Assembly: GCF_030272615.1 (NCBI RefSeq)
Contig: NC_081407.1
Coordinates: 435,830,230-435,894,229, forward strand
DNA length: 64,000 nt
Direction of reading: 5' to 3'
Source of the DNA: Cryptomeria japonica
Taxonomy: Eukaryota; Streptophyta; Pinopsida; Cupressales; Cupressaceae
Made by a program: the position numbers and the translations under genes. The number at the start of each line of letters is the position of its first letter. Position 1 is the first letter of the stretch. Shown one piece after another: positions 9,793 to 21,786 of the stretch. Under the pieces are notes generated by a model. The model made no database searches. It was not told the origin of the DNA and worked only from the letters and a program-made list of their open reading frames with translations.

Positions 9793-12700
9793 ATGGAAGA
9801 AATATCATCATCTATTCCTATCTTTATTGCAAATCTGACTATTGTAGAGGTCAAGGACTGTCCTGGGCCAATTTTCAAGCAGTATCCGCATGTGGCTACC
9901 TTGGAAGATCTGGTTGGAGCATTTTCCCATGTTTCGGAAGGAGTTGTTTATGTCAAAGATGTTAGGGCATAAATACACTATCACATTGAGGATTTGGGGG
10001 CATCTGATATAAAGAGCATGTACATGAGTGAGCTTATGGGAGATTCTAGAAAGATCAAACCTGCATAAAAGCACATTGAAGACTTAGGGTTTACCGGCAT
10101 TCTGGACATTCCAGAATTCGAAGATGAAATAGTTAGGTATTTTTTTAGTAGAGTACATGGAGAGTTTATCTAGCTGGATAGACCTTACAAGATCACCAAG
10201 GAATCCATCAGGGCAATCACTAGTTTACCACAGGATGGGCAACGTCCAGATAAGAAGGTCGCTAATGATTATGTCAACAAAATCACTGGCGCAACATCTG
10301 ACAGGAGATCTATGAAAACCAGCACTATTACCGACACAAACATCAGATTTGGTAGCATACTAATCAATTATAAAGTAACTCAATCAAACTGACAAAATTC
10401 TATTTCTAGCTCCTGCATTATCGCAGCTTATAAGATGATGAGAGAAAATGAGAAATTGGATCTATGTGGTTGGATGTTAGATGAATTATTAATAAACCTA
10501 GGAAAGATTAAAGGCAAAAAGAAAGGGAATTTCCGGTATGAAAACTTAATTGTCTGCTTAATGTTATTTTGTATGAATGACACTCCCGATTTTGGGAAGA
10601 GACAATGGGCATTTGATATCCCGGTAGGGAGACAATTGAAACACTCAATTGCTACATTGGGCAATCAAAGGGATGAAAAAGTATGGGGATATTTTAATGG
10701 ATTCTTGAAGTCTATAAAATATAGGGAAAGGGTTCCTAAGCATATTGTTGAGAAATATTCAACTAATATATGCTTCATGGTGAAGAAAGATGAAACACTC
10801 ATGGAAATGGTCAAGCCCCAGAAGATATGGATTGAGGAAATGGGCTATGAAGTTGATGCATAGATCCTTGAAGCTTATACAAAGATGTTGATTGATGCAC
10901 CTATTGATGAGGTTGAGAAGCCCTGTGGTACTACAAAACATAAAACACAAGAGGTTGAAACAAAGTTCAACTAGAAGAAGAGAGAGAAGCAGGAAGGAAA
11001 GGCAAGCAAGTTTGTTGAGAAGTTTTCACATGACATTATAGCATTAATTGATGTTATACTAGAGAAAAGAAGGTGGAGGAAAGAACCAAAAGTGTTTATT
11101 GAGTCTATTACAGCTGAGTCTACATCTGAGGATGACAAACCCCTAGTATTCAAAAGGGTTGTAAAGAAGAAATCAAAGGAAACAAAGGTAGAGGCTAAAA
11201 AGCAACTAGTTAGAAAAGTTACATTCAAGATACCGACATAGAAGCAAGAACCAAAAGCAACACCTTCAACTCCATCTGGTACTGCAAAAATGAAGAAGAA
11301 GAATGATATCGATACGACTATTCAATCTAGTAATGTTCCACCAAAAATTTGTGCAGAGTTAGTAGATGAAATAACTAAGGATAGCATGTTAAACAATGTA
11401 CAGTTTTACTATGATCATTTAGAGAATGATGAACAAAGAGAGGTAGAGGAAGCAGTATTGTTATATTTGGATATTTATAAGAAAGCCTTAATAGAAATTG
11501 GAGATCAAATACTAGTAGAATTGTATGATATGTTACATGCTAGGAGACTATCATCAATGCAAGAAGACAAACACATAAAAATTCAAGAGATATTATCTAT
11601 TTGTGTTTCTATTACTCCAAAAGAAATGGATAGGACACTTGAGGTGGAAGATAGAAAATTATTTAACAACAAACATAGAATAACCAATCTTATGCTAGGA
11701 AGGGTAAATGAGATAATAAAGGAGACCACAAGGCATGGGTTCAATTCTTTGGAGAGAACCGATGTTTCTTTACTTCACCGGAATCAAAGATAGACACTCT
11801 GACACCCTAGTTGAAGGAAAAGGAAAGATATTATGGGCACTTCACCCTCAATTTTCAAAAACATTAAGATAGTGGAAATTAAGACCCTGGTAGATACAAA
11901 TGTACAGACAAATATTGAGATACCGACAAATACAGAGAGTATAAAGGTTGGTAATGTATAAGATACTAATGTTGAGGACAATAGTCTTCTAGATATAGAT
12001 GTATAGGTTGAGGTTATAATTGCTACAAAGGAACCAACAGTTACAGAGACTGCACCTGAAGCCACTGGTGTAAGTGACGAAGCTATAAAGGATAAATAAT
12101 CAGAGGAGAAGAAAGAGGAATCCGATAGGGAGCTGGTGGTAGGTCCATCATTGTTTTCAATTGACACCTCATAGTTTGTAAATAAAAACATAACTGATAT
12201 GAGTCCTACTAAACTCATGATGATGGTTGCACAAAAATTAATGAAGGAGGGATCTACGGATAAAGGGATTATTGATCAGTCTATCACCGTTTTGCATAGA
12301 CTAGTCCCAGAGTACAAGATTGACAGAGAAGAATCCCATTCGACAAGATTAAGACTATTATTGAGTACATTTCAAAGGATTTGCAATCCTTGCAACAGAT
12401 TTCAAACAGGCAAGCACTAGAGAGGTTTACACAAGCTCAAAGAGTTGCATTTGATCAGGTGATTGAATCTGAGAAGAAGAAGATTGATGAAAAGTTGAAA
12501 CTGATAGACAATTCTATAAAATAGTGTAAAAATATATACAAGCTATGTTGTAACATAGATGTACTTACAGTTAATGTGGATAAGAAGATTAAGGAATTTC
12601 AGGAGAAAATTGCAGGTATAGCTAATTCTTTTGATGGATTGACTTCATTGACTACATCAATTGATGGTCAAATTTTGGTTTTGGAAGCTCAAATTTCTAT

Positions 12701-12942
12701 TCTTGAGAAAGAAAAAGACAAAATCATAAGAAGAGCCAAAAGTCTGAGAGGCTTGGTGAGTCCCCAATTGGATTCACTCAGTGTACATAAGAAGGAGTGT
12801 ATGGATATGGTTGGAAAGACCACACCACCAGAGTTAAGTGAGAAAGATTCATTTTCTCATATACTAAATGGACTTTTATCTATTTCTGTCACTTTGAAAA
12901 CTGGTTGGGATACTTATCTTGAGCTATTGGACAAGGTATATC

Positions 12943-14414
12943 TGATAACTCAATGATGAATGAATAGTACCAAATCGGTACTGAGAGGGGGGGGTGAATC
13001 AGTATAGACAAAAACACATTCCTAAAACTGATTTGTCAGTAGACACTGTGCTTTGGTAGACAAATAGTAACACTGGTCTTAAACAGAGTACAACAGGTAA
13101 AACCCAGAATAACTGAGACAAGCATAAACCGATTGACACTTATCTTTTCATACAATCTAATACTTCATTTCAATTTCATCCTAGTGCATGAACATGTAAT
13201 CTATCATCAAAAATATATAAACAACTAGATCAACATGATTTACCTTCAAACAAATCACTTAAACCATCACATGAATAACACCACACATGACACACAGATT
13301 TTTCACGTGGAAACCCAACTGGGAAAAACCACGGTGGGGATGAATACCCACAAGCTGTTTTTGAACTCTTTAGAAGTTTGCTCTATTAGGAGCCTTGTCT
13401 GGTTAAAGACTGATACAATAGGTTCTATTAGGAACCGATCCTGTTAGGGATCACTCGGTTAAGGGATGGCTAGAATACCCAGTTAAGGGTTAAACCCTAT
13501 TAAAGGTTACCTTGTTAGAGGATTTCAAGAACTCAATGGTTTTGAGTCACCCTGTCAAAGGATTTACAGTAAGCTGGTTAAAGCTACCCTATTAAGGGAT
13601 TTCCCAACTATTGAAATGGTTAGAGATCAACAGGTATTACAATGATATGGTAACAACACTCAATGCCAATGCAGATCCGCTTTAGCTCCTCTTCACCTTC
13701 TGCACTTACACTCTGCAGGTATCACTTCTCTCCTCTGGTCTATCAAGAATCACGTATCTCTTCACTTGGATACACACACAACTTTTTCCAACAACCTCAG
13801 AAAGAAACACAACAACAACCTTATAGGAAACAGATAGGTCGGTAGCATAAACCCTAAACCCTAAACCAATTTGGTTAAGCAATTCAAATGGTTCAATCCT
13901 GACCGTTGAGCACATTGCATTAAATGCAATAGTCTTGAACTGATCTCAAGATGTTCTCCATCATTCATTTTCCACCACTTTCATGGTGGCTGATAACCCA
14001 TCACGCATTTTCACCATTTGCAGACTTCGCACATTCCTGAGGTAGATAGGAACAATCTTCTTCATGCAAGGTCCTTCACACGCACAAGGCTGACGTGGCA
14101 ACATGATCTGTTCTTTGTTACAATGCTAACTCATCACACAAAGTCACCGGTTGAGTCACACAGGCTTGAATCACTTCAACCGAAAACCCTGAAGTTGAGA
14201 CTACCAACCAGTAGTCATACAAAGCTTCCATGTACCAGTTCCCATATCCACATGCCAGTTCACCTTGAACAAACACACCGCTTCACAATGTTATACCGGT
14301 TCTCACATATACCGGTTCTTGGTAACATACTAGTTCTCTCTTCTTCAACATATTGACATCAATGACAACATACAATTTCATCATGTCCTCATACCAGTTC
14401 ACATAATGCCAACA
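12943..14414 (-). repeat. Element D 3' LTR
   Basis: 1,472 bp, nearly the same as the 5' LTR (18825-20300) in length and sequence. Contains the inner-end G-run (gagaggggggggtgaatca, 12985-13000), the ctgggaaaaaccacggtg box near 13320, and a ladder of ggttaa / gttaggg motifs. Outer end ...aatgccaaca. Confidence 0.92.
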
Positions 14415-14524
14415 ATCTCCCCCTTTGGTATTGATGGCAATATACAAAGATATCTCTCTGCTTCACATCTTCTCCCCCAATTTCTGCAGATATCTTCTCC
14501 ACTTCACTTCTTCTCCCCCTTTGA
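14415..14524 (-). other. Element D polypurine tract and upstream copies
   Basis: Directly against the 3' LTR the minus strand reads aaagggggagat (14415-14426), the expected plus-strand primer tract. Further purine runs of the same type lie at 14471-14480 and 14511-14524 (aaagggggag). Which one is used cannot be told from sequence; the one touching the LTR is standard. Confidence 0.75.
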
Positions 14525-14659
14525 AAATAATGCCAAAGTGGAGGCACAAGCTTCCCTATTCCATTATGTTGCTCTCCCTGAGGAGTAGCATCCTTCAACG
14601 CATCAATCTTGAAAAAATATTTGACTATGCAATACCTGACTGATGTGGAGCATATACCT

Positions 14660-15487
14660 TTAGTTCACCTCCTGAAGGGGTAGCACCCCTAATTCACCTC
14701 TTGAATACATAAATGTAGTCTTTGGGAGAGGCTTGGTGAATATGTCTGCTAACTGCTACTTACTAGAAACATGTTCAAGTGCAATCTCTTTGTTCTGAAC
14801 CTTTTCCCTCAAGAAATGATACTTAAGCTCAAAGTGCTTGGTTCTAGAATGTAAAACTGGATTCTTGGAGATGTTAATTGCACAAGTATTGTCACAAAAT
14901 ATACTTATCAGTTCAGATATAGGAAATTTGAAGCCATTTAATACATGCTTCATCCAAATTGTCTGAGTGCAGTTCATGAAAGCTGCAACATACTCTACTT
15001 CTGCTGTAGATCAAGAGATACAACTCTGCTTCTTACTCATCCATGAGACTAGTCTACCATCGAGAAAGAATGCACCACCGGTTGTGCTCTTTCGGTCGTC
15101 CACATTACTTGCCCAATCAACGTCTATAAATACTTTCAAGTTTAAATCCTTTCTATATGGATACCACAATCCATAATCAATAGTTCCCTTCAGATACCTA
15201 AGAATTTGCTTGACTGAAACCAAGTGGGATTCTCTTGGACTTTTCTGGAACCTTACAGTAATGCCAACTATATGTGCAATATCTGGTCTGTTATGCACTA
15301 CATAATGTAACTTACTAATCATTGACCGGTATTCCTTCTCATTAACCAATGTTGAGTCATCCTCTTTGGATAGTTTACAACTGGTCACCATCGGTGTACC
15401 AACCGGTTTGCTATCTTCCATGCCAACGGTCTTCAACACCTCTTTGACATACTTGGACTGAGTGATAAAGATTCCATCTTTCATCTA
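14660..15487 (-). pseudogene. Element D RT thumb and RNase H domain
   Basis: 15484-15011 encodes the copia connection region (SKYVKEVLKTVGM, GTPM, YRSMISKLHY, LRYLKGTIDYGLWY) and the start of RNase H (FIDVDWASNVDDRKSTTGG, which carries a catalytic Asp). 14977-14660 continues with FCDNTCAINISKNPVLHSRT and HFLREKVQNKEIALEHV, ending ADIFTKPLP near 14700. A frame change near 15010 and TAG stops at 15485-15487 and 14756-14758 break it; both TAGs stand where the family has Gln. RNase H degrades the RNA strand during reverse transcription. Confidence 0.85.
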
Positions 15488-16193
15488 TTGAATCTGTAGT
15501 CCAATGAAGAACTTAATCTCCCCTATGAGTGACATCTCAAACTCTTTCTCCATCTCATCTGAAAAACTCAGGACTCATCTTGTCATCTCCACCAAAGATA
15601 ATGTCATCAACAAATACCTCACAGATCAGGATCTGATCTCCTTCAGATTTCAAGTAGATATTATTATCTTTGCTTGTTCTCTCAAATCCAATCTTCACAA
15701 GATGGGAGTACAGGCATTCATATGAGGCTCTAGGTGCCTGCTTTAGACCATATAAGGCTTTATGTAGCGTACACACCATGTCACTATCTTTAGATAGGGC
15801 AAACCCATCTAGTTTCTCTATATACACCTCCTCTTCAAGTACACCATTTAGGAATGTAGATTTTACATCCATTTGATATACTTTGAATCCTTTAAAAGCT
15901 GCATATGCAAGAAGCATACGAACTCCTTCCAATCTAGCTACAGGAGCAAAGGTTTCTCCATAGTCTTCTCCTTCTTCTTGGGCATATCCTTTACACACCA
16001 ATTTGGCTTTGTTTCTAATCATTGTGCCATCCTCATTCAACTTATTTCTGAAAACCCATTTGGTACCGATGACATTTTTATGCTCCGGTCTAGGTACCAA
16101 AGACCATGTACCATTTCTCTCTATCTAGTCAAGTTCCTCTTCCATTGCCTTGATCTAGTCTTCATCTTTATGTGCCTCTTTGAATGATTTAGG
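15488..16193 (-). pseudogene. Element D reverse transcriptase domain
   Basis: Open from 16100 to 15555. Copia RT motifs in order: [46 protein letters not shown] (first catalytic Asp), [17 protein letters not shown], and [10 protein letters not shown] (catalytic Asp pair intact). Upstream, TAG stops at 16125-16127 (family Gln, in ELD-x-IERNGTW) and 16155-16157 (family Trp, in x-IKAMEEEL) interrupt the frame. The catalytic residues survive but the protein could not be made whole. Confidence 0.88.
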
Positions 16194-16427
16194 CTCAAAT
16201 TCAGAGATCATACATGAGTTTTCTCTGACCTTTCTTCTTGTAAGGATTCCTACATCCTTAACTCCTATGATCTGCTTAGGATCATGATTCAACTTGACAT
16301 ACCGAGGAATGGTCTTAACAGATTCCTCTTGCTTTTCTTCTTCATCCTCATCTCCATCAGTATCAGCATCTACATCTATCGGTGTAGGAACACTGTTACT
16401 GGTACTCGGTTGACTGGCAACTGGTTC

Positions 16428-17303
16428 CTAGAAGGTTACAACCCATTCATTTACCACTAGCTCACTATCAGTTTCCTCAGTTTTCTCAGAGGTTTCATCA
16501 ACTCTCACATTGATGCTTTCCATAATTCTCTGAGTCCTATTATTGAAACACTTGAGAGATTTTCTCTTGGTGGAATACCCTAGGAATATTCCCTTATCAC
16601 ATTTTGCATCAAATTTGCTCTGGTGTTCGCTCCTCTTGATGTAACATTTGCTACCAAACACTCTAAAGTAGCTAACCACAGGTGCCCTACCAGTCCAATA
16701 CTCATAAGGAGTTTTATCCTTACCTTTCTTGATGAGTACCCGGTTCATTGTGTAGACTGCAGTGCTCACCGCTTCTCTCCAAAAGGTGTGAGTAACCTTT
16801 CCTTGAATCAACATTGTTCTTGCTGCTTCAAACATAGTTCAGTTATTCCCCTCTGCTAGGCCATTCTGCTGTGGAGTCTGAGGGGCAGACAGTTGCCTCT
16901 TGATGCCATGTTCTTCATAGTACTTGTTGAATTCACCGGAAGTGAATTCCCCTCCTTGATCATTTCTAAGGCACTTGATCCTTTTACCGCTTTCCTTCTC
17001 CACTAATGCTCTGAAAGCTTTGAACTTTCCAATAGCTTCATACTTATCTTTCAAGAATGTGACCTGCATCATTCTTGAGCAGTCATCAATGAGAATCATG
17101 AAGTACCTATCACCCTGCACACTCCTAGTTTTCATAGGACCACACAAATCAGTGTGCACAAGATCAAGTAAATTGTCAGCAGTGAAAGGTTTACCTTTAA
17201 AGGTTGAGGAAGACATTTTCCCCAATTGACATTCTCCGCACAAGGTATTTTCTAGTTTGCTCAGCACCAACAACCCTCTAACTACCTTGATCTTACTTCA
17301 CAA
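16428..17303 (-). pseudogene. Element D integrase
   Basis: 17273-16839 holds the zinc-binding Cys pair (CGECQLGK) and the rve core: LVHTDLCGP (first Asp), IDDCSRMM, LRNDQGGEF (second Asp), and PQQNGLAEGNN (Glu retained, the usual following ERKN altered). A TGA at 16839-16841 stands where related elements have Arg. 16835-16428 continues with MLIQGKVTHTFWREAV, PYEYWTGRAP and the GSKCYIKR / FLGYSTKRKS segment. Between 16194 and 16427 lies the variable linker to RT. Integrase joins cDNA to host DNA. Confidence 0.85.
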
Positions 17304-17394
17304 TGTTATAAAATTTTACATGGCAGAGTCTCCTATGCCATATCCAGCTGTCATCGAACTTGGCCATAAGACATGTACTGATATTTACATTTAG

Positions 17395-17862
17395 CTAAAA
17401 TAGGTTACCTTTGGTCTGCATGCCGATGGCCACCAGTTCACCATTCTTTCCTTTGATTCTGCACACTCTATTCTTGAATTCCAGAGTGAGACCAGTATCA
17501 TTCAGCTGGGAAACACTCAGAAGGTTGTGTCTGAGACCATCAAACCAATACACATTGTCAGCACTACTCTTTCTATTCAGAGAGATGGACCCTCTGCCTT
17601 TGACCATACATGGTGCATCATTACCAAAGCGAACCACACAACCATCATACTCTTCCAAGGATAGAAAATTGCTCCGGTCACCAGTCATATGGTGAGAATA
17701 GCCACTGTCAATAATCCACTCATTAGAATTATCAAAGCGGGAGACAAGAGGCTTCTTGTCTGACACATCTTCCTTGACAACAACAAACACAATATCTTTA
17801 TTTTCTTCATCTTCTGATTCCTCATCTATGACACCTTCATCAACTACCACAAAACAGTTTCT
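17395..17862 (-). pseudogene. Element D protease and pre-integrase region
   Basis: The frame has an acidic lead-in, then WIIDSGYSHHMTGD, the copia aspartic protease site with DSG intact but Tyr where Cys is usual. Then VKGRGSI, VYWFDGLRHNLLSVSQL and FKNRVCRIKGK, the GAG-pre-integrase segment. A TAG after GNLF ends the frame. The protease normally cuts the polyprotein. Confidence 0.82.
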
Positions 17863-18753
17863 CTAGTTTCCTCCTTTGAATTTCTTGAACCTTTCCGGTT
17901 TGTCCTTGTTGTCACCATTAGGATAGTTTACAGCAATATGTCCTATCCGGTTACAAGAAAAGCATTTCAAAGGGAGCTTACCTTTGTATTTACCGGTTCC
18001 TTTCGAAAGTTTTCTGGCGAGAAGAGCTTCAAATTCCATCAGAATCTCCTCATCATTCATTTCTCTGCTCTGTCTTGGTTCACCATTAGTGCTTGCTTCT
18101 TTTCCTTTTCTAGATGGTACAATAGAAGCTTTAAAAGTTGATTTAGTCTTTTAAACACTGCCATCAAAACTATTTAGCTCATAGGCTGTTATTTTTGCAA
18201 TGATGGAGTCTAGGGATACCTTAGTCATGTCTATTGATCTCAACTCCTGAATAGCAACAACCCTTATTGCATAGACTGGCAATAAAGATCTCAGAACTTT
18301 GCTTACCATAGTGGAATCTTCCATTTTACCACCTGCACTCTTGATATCTCTGACAACAGTTTTGATTCTTATTGCATACTATTGAATGGTCTCACCTTCA
18401 ACCATCCGCATGTCTTCAAACTTCCCTCTAAGGCTTTCTTCCTTAGCTTGTTTTACATGCTCATCACCGTCATAGATATTTTCAAGAGTATCTCATACTT
18501 TTTTGGGATTTACTTTATCTTGGACATCAATAAACTCAATGTCAGATAAACTACTAATTAGGGCTTCCATGACTTGCCCATTCTCCTGCATCTCTCTCTT
18601 TTGGTCATTGGTGAGAGTATCGGTAGGGGCAACATAAGCATTCTCAACATAGCTCCAGCATTGAGCACCCATGCTTCTGATGTATATCTTCATTCTATCT
18701 TTCCATATATTGAAATTATCTCTGTTGAACTTTAAACCTTCCCTCTTCATCAT
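17863..18753 (-). pseudogene. Element D GAG (capsid, one zinc knuckle)
   Basis: Starts MMKREGLKFNRDNFNIWKDR at 18753, shortly after the PBS. This is the copia GAG opening; WKDRMKIYI and NDQKREMQ fit the UBN2-type GAG. TGA at 18493-18495 stands at the conserved Trp (KKV-x-DTLE) and a TAG at a Gln (IQ-x-YAIRIK). The knuckle near 17940 reads CFSCNRIGHIAVNY: the last Cys is now Tyr. Beyond 18060 the frame continues to LARKLSKGTGKYKGK. Inactive. Confidence 0.82.
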
Positions 18754-18810
18754 TAGATTGGGATCTTTTCCTCAAGCAGTTAAGCTTATAACATAGAGGA
18801 CCTGAAGGAT

Positions 18811-18824
18811 GCTCTGATACCAAT
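18811..18824 (-). other. Element D primer-binding site (tRNA-Met type)
   Basis: Minus strand attggtatcagagc immediately after the 5' LTR. Exact match to the plant initiator tRNA-Met pairing core. Confidence 0.9.
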
Positions 18825-20300
18825 TGATAACTCAATGATGAACGGATAGTACCAAACCAGTACTGAGAGGGGCGGGGTGAACCAGTACAGACTAAAACAC
18901 ATTCCTAAAACCGATTTGTCAGCAAACACTATGCTTTGGCAGACAAATAGTAACACCGGTCTTAAACAGAGTACAACTAATAAAACCTAGAATAACTGAG
19001 ACAAGCATAAACCGATTGACACTCATCTTTTCATACAATCTAATACTTCATTTCTATTTCACCCTAGTGCATGAACATGTAATCTATCATAAAAAATATA
19101 TAAACAACTAGATCAACATGATTTACCTTTAGACACAAATCACTTAAACCATCACATGAATAACACCACACATGACACACATATTTTTCATGTGGAAACC
19201 CAACTGGGAAAAACCACGATGGGGATGAATACCCACAAGCTATTTGTGAACTCTTTAGAAGTCTACTCTGTTAGGATCCTTGTCCGGTTAAAGACTAATA
19301 CAATAGGTTCTATTAGGAACCGATCCTATTAGGGATCACTAGATTAAGGGATGGCTAGAATACCTGGTTAAGGGTTAAACTCTATTAAAGGTTACCTTGT
19401 TAGAGGATTTCAAGAACTCAATGGTTTTGAGTCACCCTGTCAAAGGATTTACAGTAAGCTGGTTAAAGCTACCCTATTAAGGGATTTCCTAAATATTGAA
19501 GTGGTTAGAGATCAACAAGTATTACAATGATCTGGTAACAACACTCAATGCCAATGCAGATCCGCTTTAGCTCCTCTTCACCTTCTACACTTACACTCTG
19601 CAAGTATCACTTCTCTCCTCTGGTCTGGCAAGAATCATGTATCTCTTCACTTGGATACACACACACAACTTTTGCTAACAACCTCAGAAAGAAACACAAC
19701 AACAAGCTTATAGGAAACAAATAGGTCGGTAGCATAAACCCTAAACCCTAAACTTGTTAGGTTAAGCAATTCAAATGGTTCAATCCTAACCATTGAGCAC
19801 ATTGCATTAAATGTAACAGTCTTGAACCAATCTCAAGATGTTCTCCATCATTCATTTTCCACCGCTTTCATAGCGGCTGATAACCCATCACGTGTTTTCA
19901 TCGTTTACAGACTTCGCACATTCTCGAGGTAGATAGGAACAATCTCCTTCATGCAAGATCCTTCATGCGCACAAGGCTGACATGGCAACATGATCTGTTC
20001 TTCATTACAATGCTAACTCATCACACAAAGTCATCGGTTGAGTCACACAGGCTTGAAGCACTTCAACCGAAAACCCTGAATTGAGACTACCAACTGGTAG
20101 TCATACAAAGCTTCCACGTACCAGTTCCCATATCCACATGTCAGTTCAACTTGAACAAACAAGCCGCTTCACAATGCTATATCAGTTCTCACATATACCG
20201 GTTCTTGGTAACATACCAGTTCTCTCTTCTTCAACATATTGACATCAATGACAACATACAATGTCATTATGTCCTCATACCGGTTCACATAATGCCAACA
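18825..20300 (-). repeat. Element D 5' LTR
   Basis: 1,476 bp from tgataactc to gccaaca, partner of 12943-14414. Differences from the 3' LTR are scattered single bases, many C/T or G/A, plus small indels. Confidence 0.92.
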
Positions 20301-20337
20301 ATACCTAGAAAATTTCAAATTTGTTAAGCTTCGGTAG

Positions 20338-20596
20338 GATATTTTTGGAATATTCATTGTACAGTTTTTTGATCTTTGACATTATTTTTAGAATTTTTGA
20401 TGGCATTGATGTCAAAGGGGGAGTGATATAAATGTTAAAAAGAAAAAATGTTGTATATATTAGGGGGAGACATGGAATATGGAGTATTTTGCATTGATGA
20501 ATATCCAGCTCAGGGAGAGAAGGCAGGATGAAACTGGCAGATGAAACTTTGACCATGGTTCACATGAGTGTTGCCATCAATGCCAACGGGGAAGAT
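20338..20596 (+). other. Element B 3' tail with purine tracts
   Basis: No ORF. Purine tracts at 20414-20425 (aaagggggagtg), 20462-20470 (agggggaga) and, touching the LTR, cggggaagat (20587-20596). The left arm of an inverted repeat (gttgccatcaatg, 20570-20582) pairs with 20639-20651 inside the LTR. Confidence 0.6.
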
Positions 20597-20691
20597 TGTT
20601 GACAATTGACACTCAATTGGTTGGTTTCATTATGTTTTCATTGATGGCAACATGGTATCTTGTTTTGGCTTCATGTTTTGGTTCAGTTGTG

Positions 20692-21474
20692 TGTTAGGAT
20701 TCCCAAAGATACTGAGGGGAGGGGGGGTGAATCGGTAACTTGCTGGTTAATAGATTTTCTTAACTTATTAAATGAATTGCATCTCAAAATAGTATACCAG
20801 TAAACAAGAATTAATGCAGTAAATAAGAACAACAACCACAACATAGAAAGCACACCATAACATAATATTTTTAATGAGGAAACCCGGTGTGGGAAAAACC
20901 TCGGTGGGATTTATGACCCATAATATTCGCTTACTGGCCAATAAGTGAATATTACTGTTACAATAGGGGCCTGCACATGCAAGAAAGCCAACTGCCTAAA
21001 GCTCACTGCTTAAGTACAAAAAAGAGAAGTCTCGCTGACTTACAAAAGTGGATTATGAAAATCCAATGTCATGTACTGCTTTGGATCAACATCTACTATG
21101 CCAGGTTCAGTACCGGTTTAAGCTCATACAACTTACAAAACCTTATTCCAAACTCTGCCTTAATATTCACATCTTAGTTCTGCAATAATCTAACCATATC
21201 CGCATATCTCCTCAAATGAGTTACAAGAGCTCATACTTATATGAGTCATATTACAACTCTCCTTGTCGGCTTACAAAAAGATTTTACAATTAAATACAAA
21301 ATACAATAAATAAAATCTTGTCGGCCAGGATGCAAGTGAACATCTTTGTCGCTGCTCGTGCTGGTGTCTATGCTTGTGCCGGTGTCTGTCGGTGCCATAG
21401 GATTGTAAGGCTGCCATCAATGACAATACCTTCAATCACCTACAATTTCTCATTGGAGTGTGAATTTGCCAACA
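20692..21474 (-). repeat. Element C 3' LTR
   Basis: tgttaggattccc ... tttgccaaca. High similarity to 26471-27248 by eye. Carries the inner-end G-run (20716-20728) and the gtgggaaaaacctcggtggg box near 20890. Confidence 0.9.
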
Positions 21475-21641
21475 ATCTCCCTCTTTGGCATTGATGGCAA
21501 CACTCATGAGAAAAAGCTAAAATGTGTATCCAAAACTGTTGTCCAAACATATCTTACCAAAACTGTCAAAACTGTGTGCTCCCCCTGAGTTGGTGATCTC
21601 TGCTATCATATCCTTTTTCTCATCTACTACTCCCCCTTTGG
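21475..21641 (-). other. Element C polypurine tracts
   Basis: Minus strand aaagagggagat touches the 3' LTR (21475-21486). A second tract of the same type (ccaaagggggagt) lies at 21629-21641, and a tcagggggagc variant at 21576-21586. An inverted repeat (gctgccatcaatg 21410-21422 / cattgatggcaac 21489-21501) spans the LTR junction. Confidence 0.65.
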
Positions 21642-21786
21642 CATCAATGACAAAGGTTGTCATTCAATGTCAACTGAGTGTAGTTCTTGTCATGATCCCT
21701 GTAACCGGTTGGTTACAATCTGATATAACTCTACTAAAGAAACATTCAGACTATTGTAGAATCTTTCACTATCTTTCAGTGCTGCT

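Larger units (their letters stand above)
12943..20300 (-). mobile_element. Element D: complete Ty1/copia retrotransposon, inactive
   Basis: 7,358 bp. 3' LTR 12943-14414, purine tract, internal region 14415-18824 in copia order (GAG, PR, IN, RT, RNase H read right to left), PBS 18811-18824, 5' LTR 18825-20300. Flanks atatc (12938-12942) and atacc (20301-20305) match at four of five bases. LTR termini are tgataactc and gccaaca. It landed inside ORF2 of B. Frames are broken by stops that mostly replace Gln, Trp or Arg codons. It is the only element here with both LTRs and a full pol region inside the window. Confidence 0.92.
9793..20337 (+). pseudogene. Element B ORF2, split by copia element D
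   Basis: Starts MEEISSS at 9793 and runs to 12942, then resumes after D at 20301 and stops at 20335-20337; about 1,060 codons without D. The N-terminal domain (to about 10860) matches C and A: a VHGEFI-x-LDRPYKITKES block, KKGNFRYENLIVCLML, and FDIPVGRQL. The middle is Lys-rich. A second conserved block (11380-11790: VLLYLDIYKK, VNEIIKET) matches C 23274-23630. The C-terminus (12576-12956) is coiled-coil-like (VLEAQISILEKEKDKI). At least eight in-frame stops, many TAG or TAA, show it is dead. Function unknown; tentatively plant-mobile-domain-like at the N-terminus. Confidence 0.7.
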
